A DNA stretch of 64,000 nt. It comes from Trichormus sp. NMC-1. GTDB taxonomy: Bacteria; Cyanobacteriota; Cyanobacteriia; Cyanobacteriales; Nostocaceae. A program made the translations under genes and the position numbers. Location: the NCBI RefSeq assembly GCF_001858025.1, contig NZ_LZQD01000005.1, positions 119,406 through 183,405 on the forward strand, given 5' to 3'. Below the pieces are notes generated by a model that did no database searches, was not told where the DNA came from, and saw only the letters and a program-made list of their open reading frames with translations. Below, piece after piece: positions 39,634-49,036 of this stretch; position 1 is the first letter of the stretch; every line of letters begins with the position of its first letter.

Positions 39634-39870
39634 TTACTCAAAACTGTGAAGCCAACAATCTTCTAACCATGTCACTAACTCACAGCGAGAAGCTAAAAAT
39701 TGCCTAACTGCACTACGGACAAGAATGGCTTCTTGGAAACTATTGATTTGCACTCGCAAAGAACCATCTGGAGGACAAGAACAAGTAATCATTAATTCTT
39801 GCAAACGGTGATAAACTTGCCATCTATCACTCAAAGGAATCTGCAAAACTTGTTCTCCTAGTGAAAACAT
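39634..39870 (-). CDS. Small hypothetical protein next to nifP
   Basis: A 78-aa protein, MFSLGEQVLQIPLSDRWQVY, then HRLQELMITCSCPPDGSLRV and a C-terminal half ending LEDCWLHSF. The start is only 3 bp after the nifP stop, so the two are co-transcribed. It has no membrane segment. CSCPP and the Asp/Cys/His-containing tail are its only notable residues. I do not recognise a family; its place suggests a role connected with nitrogen fixation. Confidence 0.75.
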   Translation of the reverse strand: MFSLGEQVLQIPLSDRWQVYHRLQELMITCSCPPDGSLRVQINSFQEAILVRSAVRQFLASRCELVTWLEDCWLHSFE

Positions 39871-39873
39871 AAT

Positions 39874-40677
39874 TCAACTATCCTCGTGCTGCTGATGATT
39901 TGTCAGGGTTTGCAGTTGTTGTTCAAGTTTCTCAATTCTGGAAAGCAAAGAACGAATTATACCTGCTTCAACATCAGGAAGTTTTCCATGTTCTAAAGGA
40001 GAGAGACGTTTGCTTTGTTTATGGGAAATAATGCGTCCAGGAATCCCCACAACAGTGGAATCTGGAGGCACATCACCTAAGACAATTGAACCTGCACCTA
40101 TACGGACGCGATCGCTAATTTGAATATTTCCCAAAACTTTTGCACCGGCACCCACGACAACGTTATTACCTAAAGTGGGATGACGTTTACCGCTTTCTTT
40201 CCCAGTTCCACCCAATGTTACACCCTGATAAATTAGTGTGTAATCTCCCACAATGGCAGTTTCACCAATCACAACACCCATGCCATGATCGATAAATACA
40301 CCTTTACCAATTTCTGCACCTGGGTGAATTTCAATACCTGTGAAAAACCGTCCCAAGTGAGAAATGAAACGTGGGATAAAACCCACTTTCCGCAGGTGTA
40401 ACCAATGCGCGAGACGATGTAAACACAGAGCATGAAATCCAGGGTAACAAAATATTACCTCTAACCAATTACGTGCTGCTGGATCACGCTCAAAAATGAT
40501 GCGAAAATCGCTCATTAATGTCTCCAAAAAACCGCCAGAACGTTGATTTTTCCGCAAGTCTGTAATTGCAGTTTTGGGTTTACTAATACTGTCTAAAGAC
40601 TGTTGCATCGGTACTGTCTGGTTAAAAAAGCCATGTTGTATTTTTATGCTTATATCAGGTGACTCGAAAGCAAACAT
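39874..40677 (-). CDS. nifP: Serine O-acetyltransferase of the nif cluster
   Basis: A CysE-type enzyme that makes O-acetylserine for cysteine synthesis, here probably feeding sulfur demand of Fe-S cluster assembly. The left-handed beta-helix repeats are clear ([60 protein letters not shown]). CysE homology starts at [20 protein letters not shown], i.e. the Met at 40515 (213 aa). The 54-residue extension from 40677 looks non-homologous, and the later start leaves room for the promoter module at 40711-40853. The C-terminal tail is helical. Confidence 0.88.
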   Translation of the reverse strand: MFAFESPDISIKIQHGFFNQTVPMQQSLDSISKPKTAITDLRKNQRSGGFLETLMSDFRIIFERDPAARNWLEVIFCYPGFHALCLHRLAHWLHLRKVGFIPRFISHLGRFFTGIEIHPGAEIGKGVFIDHGMGVVIGETAIVGDYTLIYQGVTLGGTGKESGKRHPTLGNNVVVGAGAKVLGNIQISDRVRIGAGSIVLGDVPPDSTVVGIPGRIISHKQSKRLSPLEHGKLPDVEAGIIRSLLSRIEKLEQQLQTLTNHQQHEDS

Positions 40678-40710
40678 AACCGCAGATACCGATTAGATTT
40701 ATTGAATTTA

Positions 40711-40916
40711 TTACGATTGTACTCAATAGGTTTAAACCCCTATTTGACAGAACTTTACATTTTCTGTTGGGGTAGGGGTACTAGCTTTTTATAACAGGGG
40801 TACTGGTATTTCTGGGGTGGGGATTCAGTTTTTTTGTACTCAAGATAAATCTCTTTACCTGTGAGGCTTGACAGCGATTTAGGCAAGATAATTAGCTATA
40901 TATTTCAGTTGTACTC
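40711..40916 (-). promoter_or_regulatory. Upstream module of nifP, probable CnfR (PatB) cis-element
   Basis: Read on the minus strand, this contains three GAGTACA boxes (5' ends at 40916, 40851 and 40724). Between the second and third lie CTGAATCCCCAC, GTACCCC, CTACCCC and GGGGTTTA. The same elements occur in the same order upstream of nifB (46776-46982), with 127 and 128 bp between the last two boxes. In Leptolyngbya boryana the activator CnfR acts through a cis-element shared by the nifB and nifP promoters; this assignment is by analogy. Confidence 0.75.
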
Positions 40917-41238
40917 ATTGCCTAAAAATGGCAGATAGAAGGGATTACAACTTGGATTTCTGTATACTCAGCTACTATTATTAGTGTAGGGTTTTGGTAG
41001 TCAAAAAAGCGATTTCTTTATTTTGTTTTAGGATTTGTTTGCTGTATGTGGGAATACAAAATAGAAATATAGGGAGATGGATGTTATTGAGTTATCTTGT
41101 GTTATAATTTTTGTCTGAATCAGGATGTCCAGGATTAAAGGATTTACAGGATGAGAATATTCCATGTTGCATTTATTAAAAAGGAAAGATTGAATTTACT
41201 GAACTTCCCAAAAATGTGAACAATAAATAATAGCAACT

Positions 41239-41775
41239 ATGCAATTTACTACCCTCACTAACCCATTAGATAATTTTCTTCAGCAACCCAATATTGAAGC
41301 CTCTCCTGCCTGGGAGTTTATCCAGGGACAAGCCCAGCAAAAGCCCATGCCAACGCTGTTTCATTCGCGCCTCCAACGTAACCTTGTTAACGCCATCAAC
41401 AGCCAAACTAACGCCTACGAAGCTATCCAAGAACTCCGGTGTATCGTACCTCCCATGTCTCCCGTACCTTATATTGCGGTTGTTAAGAGTGAACGTCTTA
41501 CTGATGAAGATGGACCGCTACAAGGTTCACCAGACTGGTTAATTGAAATTCGTTCTCCTGATCAAAGCACCTTAGATATACAACAAAAAATCCTGCACTG
41601 CTTGAGTAACGGGACACAGCTTGCTTGGCTCATTGATATTCAGCGAAAGCAAATCTGGGTTTGGGAAAATAAAGAGTTACCACTCGTTTATGCAAATAAT
41701 GATACACTCCCCAGCCTTGGCAATATCTCAGAATTGACTGTTGCAACCGTGATGGCAATGACTCAGCAAAGATGA
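41239..41775 (+). CDS. Uma2-family (DUF820) nuclease-fold protein
   Basis: A 178-aa protein of the Uma2 family, abundant in cyanobacteria and with a PD-(D/E)XK fold. It shows the early WEFIQGQAQQKPMPTLFHS segment, SPDWLIEIRSPDQSTLDIQQK with the Asp and Glu of the active site, and LAWLIDIQRKQIWVWE. Its biological role is unproven. The gene stands alone between the nifP promoter region and a toxin-antitoxin pair on the other strand. Confidence 0.88.
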   Translation: MQFTTLTNPLDNFLQQPNIEASPAWEFIQGQAQQKPMPTLFHSRLQRNLVNAINSQTNAYEAIQELRCIVPPMSPVPYIAVVKSERLTDEDGPLQGSPDWLIEIRSPDQSTLDIQQKILHCLSNGTQLAWLIDIQRKQIWVWENKELPLVYANNDTLPSLGNISELTVATVMAMTQQR

Positions 41776-41808
41776 TATTTTGATATATTAAAATAATGAA
41801 TATGTTTA

Positions 41809-42210
41809 TTATGATTTTGGATGCAGTAAACGAATAAAGCCTTCTTGCTCAAAGTGTCGATCTGTTGTTAAAGCTTCGTTAATACTTCTTTCACGCATCA
41901 GTACAAAGCTGATGGAGTCGCATAAAGAGTAACTTTTATCCTGCCTTATCATCAATAGCTCAATTGCTTTTCTGTACAATGATTCATTAATCCAAACCGT
42001 TTCAATATCTGGGTTATCCAATAAGTCAACAACAAAAGCAAGTATGGATGAGCGAGGAAAGCGTCTGGCATTTGCTAAAGCAACATATTCAGCAATGATG
42101 TAACTGTGAGTTAGTTTAACTGTAGCCTTTTTGTATGCAGTACAAGCTAGACTATGAAGTGGCTCAGTTGGATAATGTAAACAAAGTAACCCGGAGGTAT
42201 CAATTAGCAT
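41809..42210 (-). CDS. PIN-domain toxin (VapC-like)
   Basis: A 133-aa PIN-domain ribonuclease: MLIDTSGLLCLHYPTE with the first Asp, an internal Glu (IIAEYVAL), and SLCDSISFVLMRERSINEAL then TTDRHFEQEG with the later acidic residues. It should cut RNA and be restrained by the protein encoded just upstream, whose stop overlaps this start by one base. All PIN catalytic positions appear intact. Confidence 0.88.
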   Translation of the reverse strand: MLIDTSGLLCLHYPTEPLHSLACTAYKKATVKLTHSYIIAEYVALANARRFPRSSILAFVVDLLDNPDIETVWINESLYRKAIELLMIRQDKSYSLCDSISFVLMRERSINEALTTDRHFEQEGFIRLLHPKS

Positions 42211-42494
42211 TAATCCTCCTCGTAGTTATTAGCATACTCTCTCGCTAAGTCTGCATCAATGCTCTCATTATCAATATTTGTACTACTATAGATATTGAGT
42301 GTGCCAAAATGACGCTCAAATTTCGCCTGTGCTAATTCTTTTTGCACATCTGTAGATACTGGCAAAACTTGGCTAAAATGCTGTTCTAGCAATGCTGTTG
42401 CTAAATTTTCTGGAGAAATACCGACATTATTAGCTTGTTGCTGAATAGCGATCGCTATCTTATCGCTCAGTTCCAGAGTTAGAATTTGGCTCAT
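42210..42494 (-). CDS. Antitoxin partner of the PIN toxin
   Basis: A 94-aa acidic protein, LTLELSDKIAIAIQQQANNV, then GISPENLATALLEQHFSQ, an arrangement like a ribbon-helix-helix DNA-binding segment, and an acidic tail ending YANNYEED that would bind the toxin. It overlaps the toxin gene by one base. The assignment rests on position and layout. Confidence 0.75.
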   Translation of the reverse strand: MSQILTLELSDKIAIAIQQQANNVGISPENLATALLEQHFSQVLPVSTDVQKELAQAKFERHFGTLNIYSSTNIDNESIDADLAREYANNYEED

Positions 42495-42587
42495 AACAGG
42501 ATACTCAAGAATTAATGTTATTATAACATTGATTGTGTACAGCGGAAAAAGGCAAATAATAAATCACCGTAGAAATTAAAAGCTTTA

Positions 42588-42836
42588 TTATTCCGATTCT
42601 ACCTGCTTTACAACTTCCAAAGATAAATCTAGCACCTCTGCAATTTGCTCGTCACTTAAGCCAAAATACCGTAATTTATCAATTCGTTCAATCTTAGTTT
42701 TATTCTTACTTCGCTGCTGGAACTTAGAAGCAACAACCTGATTTTTATCTGGTTCATTTTTGGGTTGTTTTGAACCAACATTTATACAGCCGTTTCCAAA
42801 TATATTACTACTATTTTTACCCAAAGAAATATTCAC
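42588..42836 (-). CDS. Small HTH-like hypothetical protein
   Basis: An 82-aa protein with a polar, Asn/Lys-rich first half and a C-terminal helix-turn-helix-like end, IDKLRYFGLSDEQIAEVLDL then SLEVVKQVESE. It is 12 bp downstream of the stand-alone vMAP-type HTH gene on the same strand, so the two may be co-transcribed. The function is unknown. Confidence 0.6.
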   Translation of the reverse strand: MNISLGKNSSNIFGNGCINVGSKQPKNEPDKNQVVASKFQQRSKNKTKIERIDKLRYFGLSDEQIAEVLDLSLEVVKQVESE

Positions 42837-42848
42837 ATTTCCTTGACG

Positions 42849-43103
42849 TTATAGAACTGATTTAAGATTACCTTTATCAATTGGTTCATCAAAAATATCA
42901 GATAACATTTGCAAAAGTTCGTAACCTACATCCTTGATATGACCTGCGCTACAACCACAAATTTCTGCAATATCAGCATACTTTTGATGCTTTAGCGTTC
43001 CCTCAATAACTCCACGCTGCAAGTCATTGAGATGCTGTCCTGTATTGGTATAAACAGCGTCATCCACAAATTGTAGTATTTCATGAACGTGCATATCTAG
43101 CAA
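42849..43103 (-). CDS. Stand-alone vMAP-type N-terminal HTH domain protein
   Basis: An 84-aa protein, VHEILQFVDDAVYTNTGQHL, then NDLQRGVIEGTLKHQKYADI and AEICGCSAGHIKDVGYELLQ. This is the domain usually found at the N-terminus of large cyanobacterial WD40/NB-ARC-type and vWA-MoxR-associated proteins, where it probably acts as an adaptor. Here the protein ends after this domain, so it could be a detached adaptor or the remnant of a large gene. Confidence 0.72.
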   Translation of the reverse strand: MLDMHVHEILQFVDDAVYTNTGQHLNDLQRGVIEGTLKHQKYADIAEICGCSAGHIKDVGYELLQMLSDIFDEPIDKGNLKSVL

Positions 43104-43289
43104 TGTAACGCGACATATGTAATTTTAGCAGACTTTATCCGTATATTTCAGCTTTTTTCCGTCTGTTTGGTAATTTTTTTTGCGATCCGCCTTTTTCCGC
43201 TTTTCAGGTTTAGGTAAGTGCTGTAGTTTCGGTAAAGATAAACGTGAGTCAATTTTACGAGAAGCCACTTATGCCAGCAAATAAGAAAG

Positions 43290-43871
43290 ATGAATAATAA
43301 TACATTGGCTACAATTATTGTTGCAGTGATTGGCACAATAGGAACAATTGCTGCTGCATTGATTAGCAGTAATCATACTAAAACACCACCAGGCGGTAGT
43401 GGTTCCACATCGAATCCTGGGAATACTATCAGTCCTATACCCTCAAAATCATTTACCAACACAACAATTAATCAAAAAATCCATAAGCCGGTAGGTACTC
43501 ATGAAGGATACCAAAAAGTCAAGACTGAGAATGGCGATGGAGCAAAACTATCAGTTACAGTGAGTAATATCCCAGGAAATATCGAACGTAGTCAATACAA
43601 ACTTGTTGCATTTGCAAAATATAGTGATAATCTCTATTGGACTTCACACGGATGTGAAAGTTTATCGAGCGAACCAGTTATTTTCGATCTGCATCTCTGG
43701 AATAACCCAAAAGGCGATAAAAGTTACTATAAATCTAAGACTATCCTTTCTTCAACCTTCAATGATAATGGTTGCAATGCTAAAGAGTATAAATTGGATG
43801 AGTTGAATAGTTTTGCATTGCAACAGAGTGATGCTCTAACTTTTTATAGAGATGATTCGGCTAACAATTAG
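43290..43871 (+). CDS. Hypothetical protein with N-terminal membrane anchor
   Basis: A 193-aa protein with one N-terminal hydrophobic helix (LATIIVAVIGTIGTIAAALI), a Gly/Ser/Pro-rich linker and a C-terminal domain containing GAKLSVTVSNIPGN, YKLVAFAKYSDNLYWTSHGC and SDALTFYRDDSAN. The last domain has two Cys residues and looks extracytoplasmic. I do not recognise the family. It is divergent from the vMAP-type HTH gene. Confidence 0.65.
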   Translation: MNNNTLATIIVAVIGTIGTIAAALISSNHTKTPPGGSGSTSNPGNTISPIPSKSFTNTTINQKIHKPVGTHEGYQKVKTENGDGAKLSVTVSNIPGNIERSQYKLVAFAKYSDNLYWTSHGCESLSSEPVIFDLHLWNNPKGDKSYYKSKTILSSTFNDNGCNAKEYKLDELNSFALQQSDALTFYRDDSANN

Positions 43872-43903
43872 AATAGCGTGATTTTATCCATTTTTTAGTA
43901 ATC

Positions 43904-44023
43904 GTAGGGTGGGTTAGGCAGATGAGGTAATAAAGAAGTAAAATAGAATAATGATTATGTGCCGTAACCCACCATTCACTATCAATAATAATGGTGGGTT
44001 ACGCTGTTGCTAACCCACCCTAC
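43904..44023. repeat. Repeat family 2, second copy
   Basis: Ends GTAGGGTGGGTTAGG and GCTAACCCACCCTAC form inverted repeats; the interior contains CCGTAACCCACCATT. It corresponds to the copy at 726-829. Confidence 0.75.
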
Positions 44024-44120
44024 AAAATAATAATTTACTGATTAGCAATAACTACCCAGACCCCAAATATCTATTTAGACTTCAGTCAATAACAGTTTAA
44101 TATCTTTCAACAACAGCGAA

Positions 44121-44474
44121 TTATTTTATCCTTGCAAATCTAATCTGAGTTTCAGTAACTACTACAAAACTATCCGCTAACTGTTCCATATACTTTTCAA
44201 ATACCTGCTGTAAAATGTAGATTTTATTGGCAGAACGTTCATTTTCCAAACGGAGAAGAATCACACCCCGATGTGGACACTGATCCCGATAAACCTTATC
44301 ACCAAAATCTTTGTCGCTAGTAATCAAAATCCAGTTTTCATCAAAAGCCTTTTGAATAATTGTGCTATCATCAATTCCTCGTGCTTGTTCATAAACTGAG
44401 AAAACTTCGTGACCTTGTTCACGTAACCAACGAGCGACAGCCACACCTGTATTTTCATCTACCAAAAATCGCAT
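44121..44474 (-). CDS. DUF5615 PIN-like toxin
   Basis: A 117-aa protein: MRFLVDENTGVAVARWLREQ, then GHEVFSVYEQARGIDDSTII and WILITSDKDFGDKVYRDQ. This is the small PIN-like family DUF5615, with acidic residues in LVDE and TSDKDFG. It is paired with the DUF433 gene immediately upstream, with no gap, as a toxin-antitoxin unit. Confidence 0.88.
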   Translation of the reverse strand: MRFLVDENTGVAVARWLREQGHEVFSVYEQARGIDDSTIIQKAFDENWILITSDKDFGDKVYRDQCPHRGVILLRLENERSANKIYILQQVFEKYMEQLADSFVVVTETQIRFARIK

Positions 44475-44723
44475 CTACGCAATCTCCGCTGTCAAAGGCA
44501 TGAAAATTGTACTTTCTAGAGAGCGAGATGCAAATAATAAACAAGCTCTAATATCTGCTTCTACTAAACCTTCATATTCTTCCAGAATTTCTGTTACTGT
44601 TGCGCCGTGTGCCAAGAGATTAAGAATATACTCGACTGTTAAGCGTGTGCCTTTGATTGTCGGTTTTCCAACCATTACTTTCTGGTTGCTAGTAATACGG
44701 TTCAAGAGTTCTTGTTCTATCAT
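44475..44723 (-). CDS. DUF433 antitoxin
   Basis: An 82-aa DUF433 protein: VMVGKPTIKGTRLTVEYILN, then LLAHGATVTEILEEY and DIRACLLFASRSL. The family has a helix-turn-helix fold and is the usual antitoxin of DUF5615 proteins, whose gene starts one base after this stop. Confidence 0.9.
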   Translation of the reverse strand: MIEQELLNRITSNQKVMVGKPTIKGTRLTVEYILNLLAHGATVTEILEEYEGLVEADIRACLLFASRSLESTIFMPLTAEIA

Positions 44724-44804
44724 ATATTCTCAGGTGGTAAATAGTAGAGCAGTTCCAATACCGTGCTGAATTTATATTGCCATTATGCAACGCCAATATT
44801 TAAA

Positions 44805-45320
44805 TTAGCCACCCAAAAGGTATTGCAACTGAATCTGAATATCAGTACTAGGCCCAACTACTAAAACAGCAGCATTGTTAAACTTGGGTGGGCCTGTTAG
44901 AATCAATGGATTATTGGAAAACCCAAAACCTTCTGTAGGGATACCAAAAGAATTGCTATTGAGAATACCGTCTGCATTGGCATCATGAATTAATGCAACG
45001 GCATAATTGCCTGCTTTCAAGTTCTTGAAAATCAGTTTTTGAGGCGGTTCTTTCATCTCGATACACTGGAATTGCAAAGCTTTTTTACTGTCACTAGGAA
45101 ATCCTTTGCTTTGATGGAAAAGACTAGCACAAATTTTTCCAGTTTGGTTTTTTATTCCATTTACATTAACTATCAGATTACTATTTAAATTTGCTCTGGC
45201 ACTAGCTAAAGATAGAAAATTGCCCAAAATAGGGAGTAACAATATCAGCCCCTGGATTGATGTTGTGCGTAACGCAATTTTTAAATGTTGCCTCATTAAT
45301 TTACCCAGTATTAAATACAA
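44805..45320 (-). CDS. DUF2141 secreted protein
   Basis: A 171-aa protein with a signal peptide (hydrophobic run IQGLILLLPILGNFLSLASA, cleavage near ARA) and a DUF2141 domain: VNVNGIKNQTGKICASLFH, KNLKAGNYAVALIHDANADG and NSFGIPTEGFGFSNNP. The function of this secreted family is unknown. It is on the same strand as, and downstream of, the quinone oxidoreductase-like gene. Confidence 0.87.
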   Translation of the reverse strand: MYLILGKLMRQHLKIALRTTSIQGLILLLPILGNFLSLASARANLNSNLIVNVNGIKNQTGKICASLFHQSKGFPSDSKKALQFQCIEMKEPPQKLIFKNLKAGNYAVALIHDANADGILNSNSFGIPTEGFGFSNNPLILTGPPKFNNAAVLVVGPSTDIQIQLQYLLGG

Positions 45321-45388
45321 CTAATATTTTAACAAAAAATATTGTTATTTGGGATTTTATTGTCGCTAATAGACCAAAGAATCTCGAT

Positions 45389-46345
45389 TTAACCAGAAAC
45401 TGCGGCCAGCGTCACTATCGCAATTTTCCCCACCGCACGCTCACCTTCACTATATCGATGAGCCTCAGCTAATTCTTGCAAAGGATAAGTGCGATCGCAT
45501 ACTGTCCGCATTTTACCCCCTTCAATCAAATTTTTTAAATAAACCAAATCCTTGTTATTAGGTATTTCCAACACAAATTTTACCTTTTGACCAGGCAGAA
45601 ACATTGTTAAAAAACCCTGTAAAATTACTTCCGGGGTAGGTAAAGTGGAAACATAAACCCCATTTGGCTTTAAAACTTTTCTGCAATTAGAAAATTCTCC
45701 TTTGGCAACAGCATCAAAAATAATATCGTACTGCACATTACCTGCGGTAAAATCCTGCTGCGTATAGTCAATCACTAAATCTGCATTCAAAGATTTCACC
45801 AAATCCAAATTTCTGGTACTGCAAACGCCCGTCACCTCAGCCCCCAAAGCTTTAGCAATTTGCACCGCAAAAACGCCTACACCGCCCGATGCACCATTAA
45901 TCAATACCTTTTGACCTGATTTGATATCACCCAAGTTTTGCAGGGATTGTAGAGCCGTTAGCGCCGCTAAAGGTACAGTGGCTGCTTCCTCATAACTCAT
46001 ATTGGTGGGTTTGGGAGCCGCAAAATTTTCCGGGATAGCAGCGAATTCTGCATAAGCACCCCCAGGAAAGTTAGTGCTGCCATAAATAGCATCTCCTACT
46101 TTGAACCGCGTCACCTGGGAACCAACTTTCACCACTTCTCCAGCCACATCAAAACCCAGAATCATGGGGAAGTTGTTCCCCGTCAACAAACTCAACATTC
46201 CCTTCCTGGTTTTCCAGTCAATGGGATTGACACTACTAGCGTGAACCTTGACAAGTAGCTGCTCAGGCGTGATTTTCGGCTGTTCCACCTCTTCATACTC
46301 CAACACTTCCGCAGAACCATAGCGACGGATAACTACAGCTTTCAT
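45389..46345 (-). CDS. NAD(P)H-dependent quinone oxidoreductase / zinc-free alcohol dehydrogenase family
   Basis: A 318-aa medium-chain dehydrogenase/reductase. It has the GroES-like N-terminus (LVKVHASSVNPIDWKTRKG, GFDVAGEVVKVGSQV), the NADP-binding LINGASGGVGVFAVQIAKAL and the C-terminal LQELAEAHRYSEGERAVGKI. The structural-zinc cysteines are absent, as in quinone oxidoreductases. The substrate is not known. Confidence 0.92.
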   Translation of the reverse strand: MKAVVIRRYGSAEVLEYEEVEQPKITPEQLLVKVHASSVNPIDWKTRKGMLSLLTGNNFPMILGFDVAGEVVKVGSQVTRFKVGDAIYGSTNFPGGAYAEFAAIPENFAAPKPTNMSYEEAATVPLAALTALQSLQNLGDIKSGQKVLINGASGGVGVFAVQIAKALGAEVTGVCSTRNLDLVKSLNADLVIDYTQQDFTAGNVQYDIIFDAVAKGEFSNCRKVLKPNGVYVSTLPTPEVILQGFLTMFLPGQKVKFVLEIPNNKDLVYLKNLIEGGKMRTVCDRTYPLQELAEAHRYSEGERAVGKIAIVTLAAVSG

Positions 46346-46775
46346 GACATTTCCCCCTGTTTAACTTGTTCTCTATAAATATAGTGTAGCGATGCTAAAA
46401 GTTCAGAACGATTATTTTTTTCTTATTCCCTATTCTGTAATTTGACATTAGTTCTCATTCCTGAACAGCTTTGAGAAGGTGAAACCCAGAAAAACTGACA
46501 TAAAAAATTAAATTTGTTGCCAATAATCTGCATTAATAGTTATGATGTTATTCAAGCCATAATGCTTATTCAACATAAATTTAAAGTGCAATTAACATCA
46601 TTAATCATCGAAAAGTTAAAAGAATATGAACTGCATTTTTACCTCAAAAAAAATGATATGTTGGATACAGAATATAATTTGGCAGATCTCTGGACTCTAA
46701 CAACGTTTTCTGCTTCAGAGTTACACCTCAAATACCTTGCAAATTAGGGCTTTCAGCAGGATTTGAGGAGCGTTT

Positions 46776-46990
46776 GAGTACATGGTTAATGTAGCCCAAA
46801 ATAAACCCAAATATTGCCCAATACCTCTCAGGGATTGGGTTTGGACTGAGTACAAATAAATCCTGAACCCCACTCGATCAATACTCGTACCCCAACCGAA
46901 AAATACTAGAACCTCTACCCGAAAAAATTTTATTTAATTTTTGTAACCCTGGCAAAGATTGGGGTTTATAGATTTGAGTACAAACATAAT
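46776..46990 (+). promoter_or_regulatory. Upstream module of nifB, probable CnfR (PatB) cis-element
   Basis: GAGTACA boxes lie at 46776, 46848 and 46976. Between the last two are CTGAACCCCAC (46863), GTACCCC (46887), CTACCC (46915) and GGGGTTTA (46961). The nifP upstream region has the same parts in the same order. CnfR activates nifB and nifP in Leptolyngbya boryana and nif genes in Anabaena heterocysts. The module ends about 457 bp before the nifB ATG, so a long leader is implied. Confidence 0.75.
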
Positions 46991-47447
46991 ATATCCAATA
47001 AATCCTATCCTAGACAGCCAAACCACCTATCTAGAAACGGCTGCTATAAATCATTTATCGCCAATCACTTAACGCTCCTTAACAAAGATTAGAAGCCAAA
47101 AGTGAGTGGAGGGATGAGATAGCACCATGCCTGAAGTGAATCGAAGTCGCGGCTGTATACACAAAGTCTACCCAAGACCTGACGGGGCGACACACACCAG
47201 CCGAACCTTGGAGAAATTTTGGATTTTAGACTTCGGCTGCGCTCAGTCGAACGATTTTAGATTTTGGGTTAAAAGTCCTAATTAATAGACTTTTGCCATG
47301 ATCTCAAATAACACTAAATAATCCACAATTAGTATCATACTCCTGCAAACAAAATGAGTATAAGACGCGACTTCAGTTCATAGGCATTGGCAGTAGTAAC
47401 AGCATCTCCCACAGTGGCTCTTTAGTCCACCGACCTTGCGAAATTCA
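46991..47447. other. Long leader region of nifB
   Basis: No supported protein frame is present. The stretch includes GC-richer sequence at about 47090-47210 (AGTGAGTGGAGGGATGAG ... GACGGGGCGACACACACC) that stands out from the AT-rich surroundings and might form a structured RNA, and a TTCGGCTGCGCTCAGTCGAAC repeat fragment at 47240-47260. The nifB transcript probably starts in or before this region. Confidence 0.45.
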
Positions 47448-48902
47448 ATGACACTACCTGCTACAAACATTCTCACCTCCTCCAATCAGGAAACCATCAT
47501 CACCCCAGCCAAATCTGGCGGTTGTGGTTGCGACAGCAGCACCACCCCTGAAATGGACGAAAAACTCATAGAACGCATCGCTAAACATCCCTGCTACAGT
47601 GAAGAAGCTCATCACCATTACGCCCGGATGCACGTTGCAGTTGCCCCAGCTTGTAATATTCAATGTAACTATTGTAACCGCAAGTATGACTGTGCTAACG
47701 AAAGTCGCCCTGGAGTGGTAAGTGAGTTGCTCACACCTGAAGAAGCCGCACATAAAGTGTTGGTAATTGCCGGGAAAATTCCCCAAATGACAGTTTTGGG
47801 AGTTGCGGGACCTGGTGATCCTTTGGCTAATCCAGAAAAAACCTTCCGTACCTTTGAATTGATTGCAGACAAAGCACCAGATATTAAACTGTGCTTATCC
47901 ACTAACGGTTTGATGCTCACAGAATATGTTGATCGCATCAAGCAATTAAATATAGATCACGTTACTATCACCCTTAACACCATCGACCCAGAAATAGGCG
48001 CTCAAATCTATTCTTGGGTTCATTACAAACGCAAGCGTTATAGAGGCGTTGAAGGGGCAAAAATTCTCCTAGAAAAGCAGTTGGAAGGATTGCAAGCTCT
48101 CAAAGAAGCTGACATCTTGTGTAAAGTTAATTCCGTGATGATTCCGGGAATTAATGACCAACACTTGGTTGAAGTTAACAAGGCAATTCGTGCCAGAGGT
48201 GCATTCTTGCACAACATCATGCCGCTAATTTCTGCACCAGAACATGGTACACACTTCGGTTTAACCGGTCAACGGGGACCCACAGGTAAAGAACTGAAGG
48301 AAGTCCAAGACAACTGTTCTGGTAACATGAAAATGATGCGTCACTGTCGTCAGTGCCGAGCAGATGCGGTAGGATTATTAGGAGAAGATCGTAGCCAAGA
48401 ATTCACCAAAGATAAGTTCTTGGAAATGACTCCAGAATATAACTTTGAAACACGCCAAGAAGTTCACGAAGGTATTGAGAAATTTAGAGAAGAAATTAAA
48501 GCAGCTAAAGACAAAGCCAAAGCAACTGCTGTAGAGAGTAACAATGGCAAATCTCTACAAAACAAACCCAAAATCCTAGTTGCAGTAGCCACAAAAGGTG
48601 GTGGATTAGTTAACCAACACTTCGGACACGCTAAAGAATTTCAAGTCTATGAAGTTGATGGTAACGAAGTACGCTTTGTCAGTCATCGCAAGATTGATCA
48701 ATATTGTCAAGGTGGTTACAGCGAAGAAGCTACCGCAGACAATATAATGAAAGCGATCGCAGATTGTAAAGCAGTCTTGGTTTCCAAAATCGGTAACTGT
48801 CCCAAAGAGAAATTGCACGAAGCTGGGATACAGACTGTTGAAGCTTACGACGTAATTGAAAAGGTTGCTTTAGAGTTTTACGAGCAATATGTAGCGGAAT
48901 AG
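47448..48902 (+). CDS. nifB: Nitrogenase cofactor biosynthesis protein NifB
   Basis: A 484-aa radical SAM enzyme from the ATG at 47448 that builds NifB-co, the Fe-S-carbide core of FeMo-co. The N-terminal CGCDSS and [18 protein letters not shown] segments precede the SAM motif [30 protein letters not shown] and LSTNGLML follow. The C-terminal 110 residues form a NifX-like domain ([20 protein letters not shown]). A TTG at 47436 is an alternative start. It heads the nifB-fdxN-nifS-nifU-nifH run and shares its promoter module with nifP. Confidence 0.97.
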   Translation: MTLPATNILTSSNQETIITPAKSGGCGCDSSTTPEMDEKLIERIAKHPCYSEEAHHHYARMHVAVAPACNIQCNYCNRKYDCANESRPGVVSELLTPEEAAHKVLVIAGKIPQMTVLGVAGPGDPLANPEKTFRTFELIADKAPDIKLCLSTNGLMLTEYVDRIKQLNIDHVTITLNTIDPEIGAQIYSWVHYKRKRYRGVEGAKILLEKQLEGLQALKEADILCKVNSVMIPGINDQHLVEVNKAIRARGAFLHNIMPLISAPEHGTHFGLTGQRGPTGKELKEVQDNCSGNMKMMRHCRQCRADAVGLLGEDRSQEFTKDKFLEMTPEYNFETRQEVHEGIEKFREEIKAAKDKAKATAVESNNGKSLQNKPKILVAVATKGGGLVNQHFGHAKEFQVYEVDGNEVRFVSHRKIDQYCQGGYSEEATADNIMKAIADCKAVLVSKIGNCPKEKLHEAGIQTVEAYDVIEKVALEFYEQYVAE

Positions 48903-49036
48903 GTGACAGGTTACAGGTGACAGGTGACAGAAAATCAGTAGGGGCGGGGTCTCCCCGTCCAGGTTTCCTAATCACCTTTTTCCCAATCACCTATTACCAA
49001 TCACCTCATCCCCAATTCACACCAAGGTAAATAATC

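Noticed and set aside
43148-43336. 62-aa minus-strand hydrophobic protein
   Set aside because: It overlaps the start of the better supported anchored protein at 43290 in the opposite strand and has no family match.
46514-46747. 77-aa plus-strand protein before the nifB promoter
   Set aside because: No recognised family, no ribosome site and AT-rich composition; it could be real but nothing beyond an open frame supports it.
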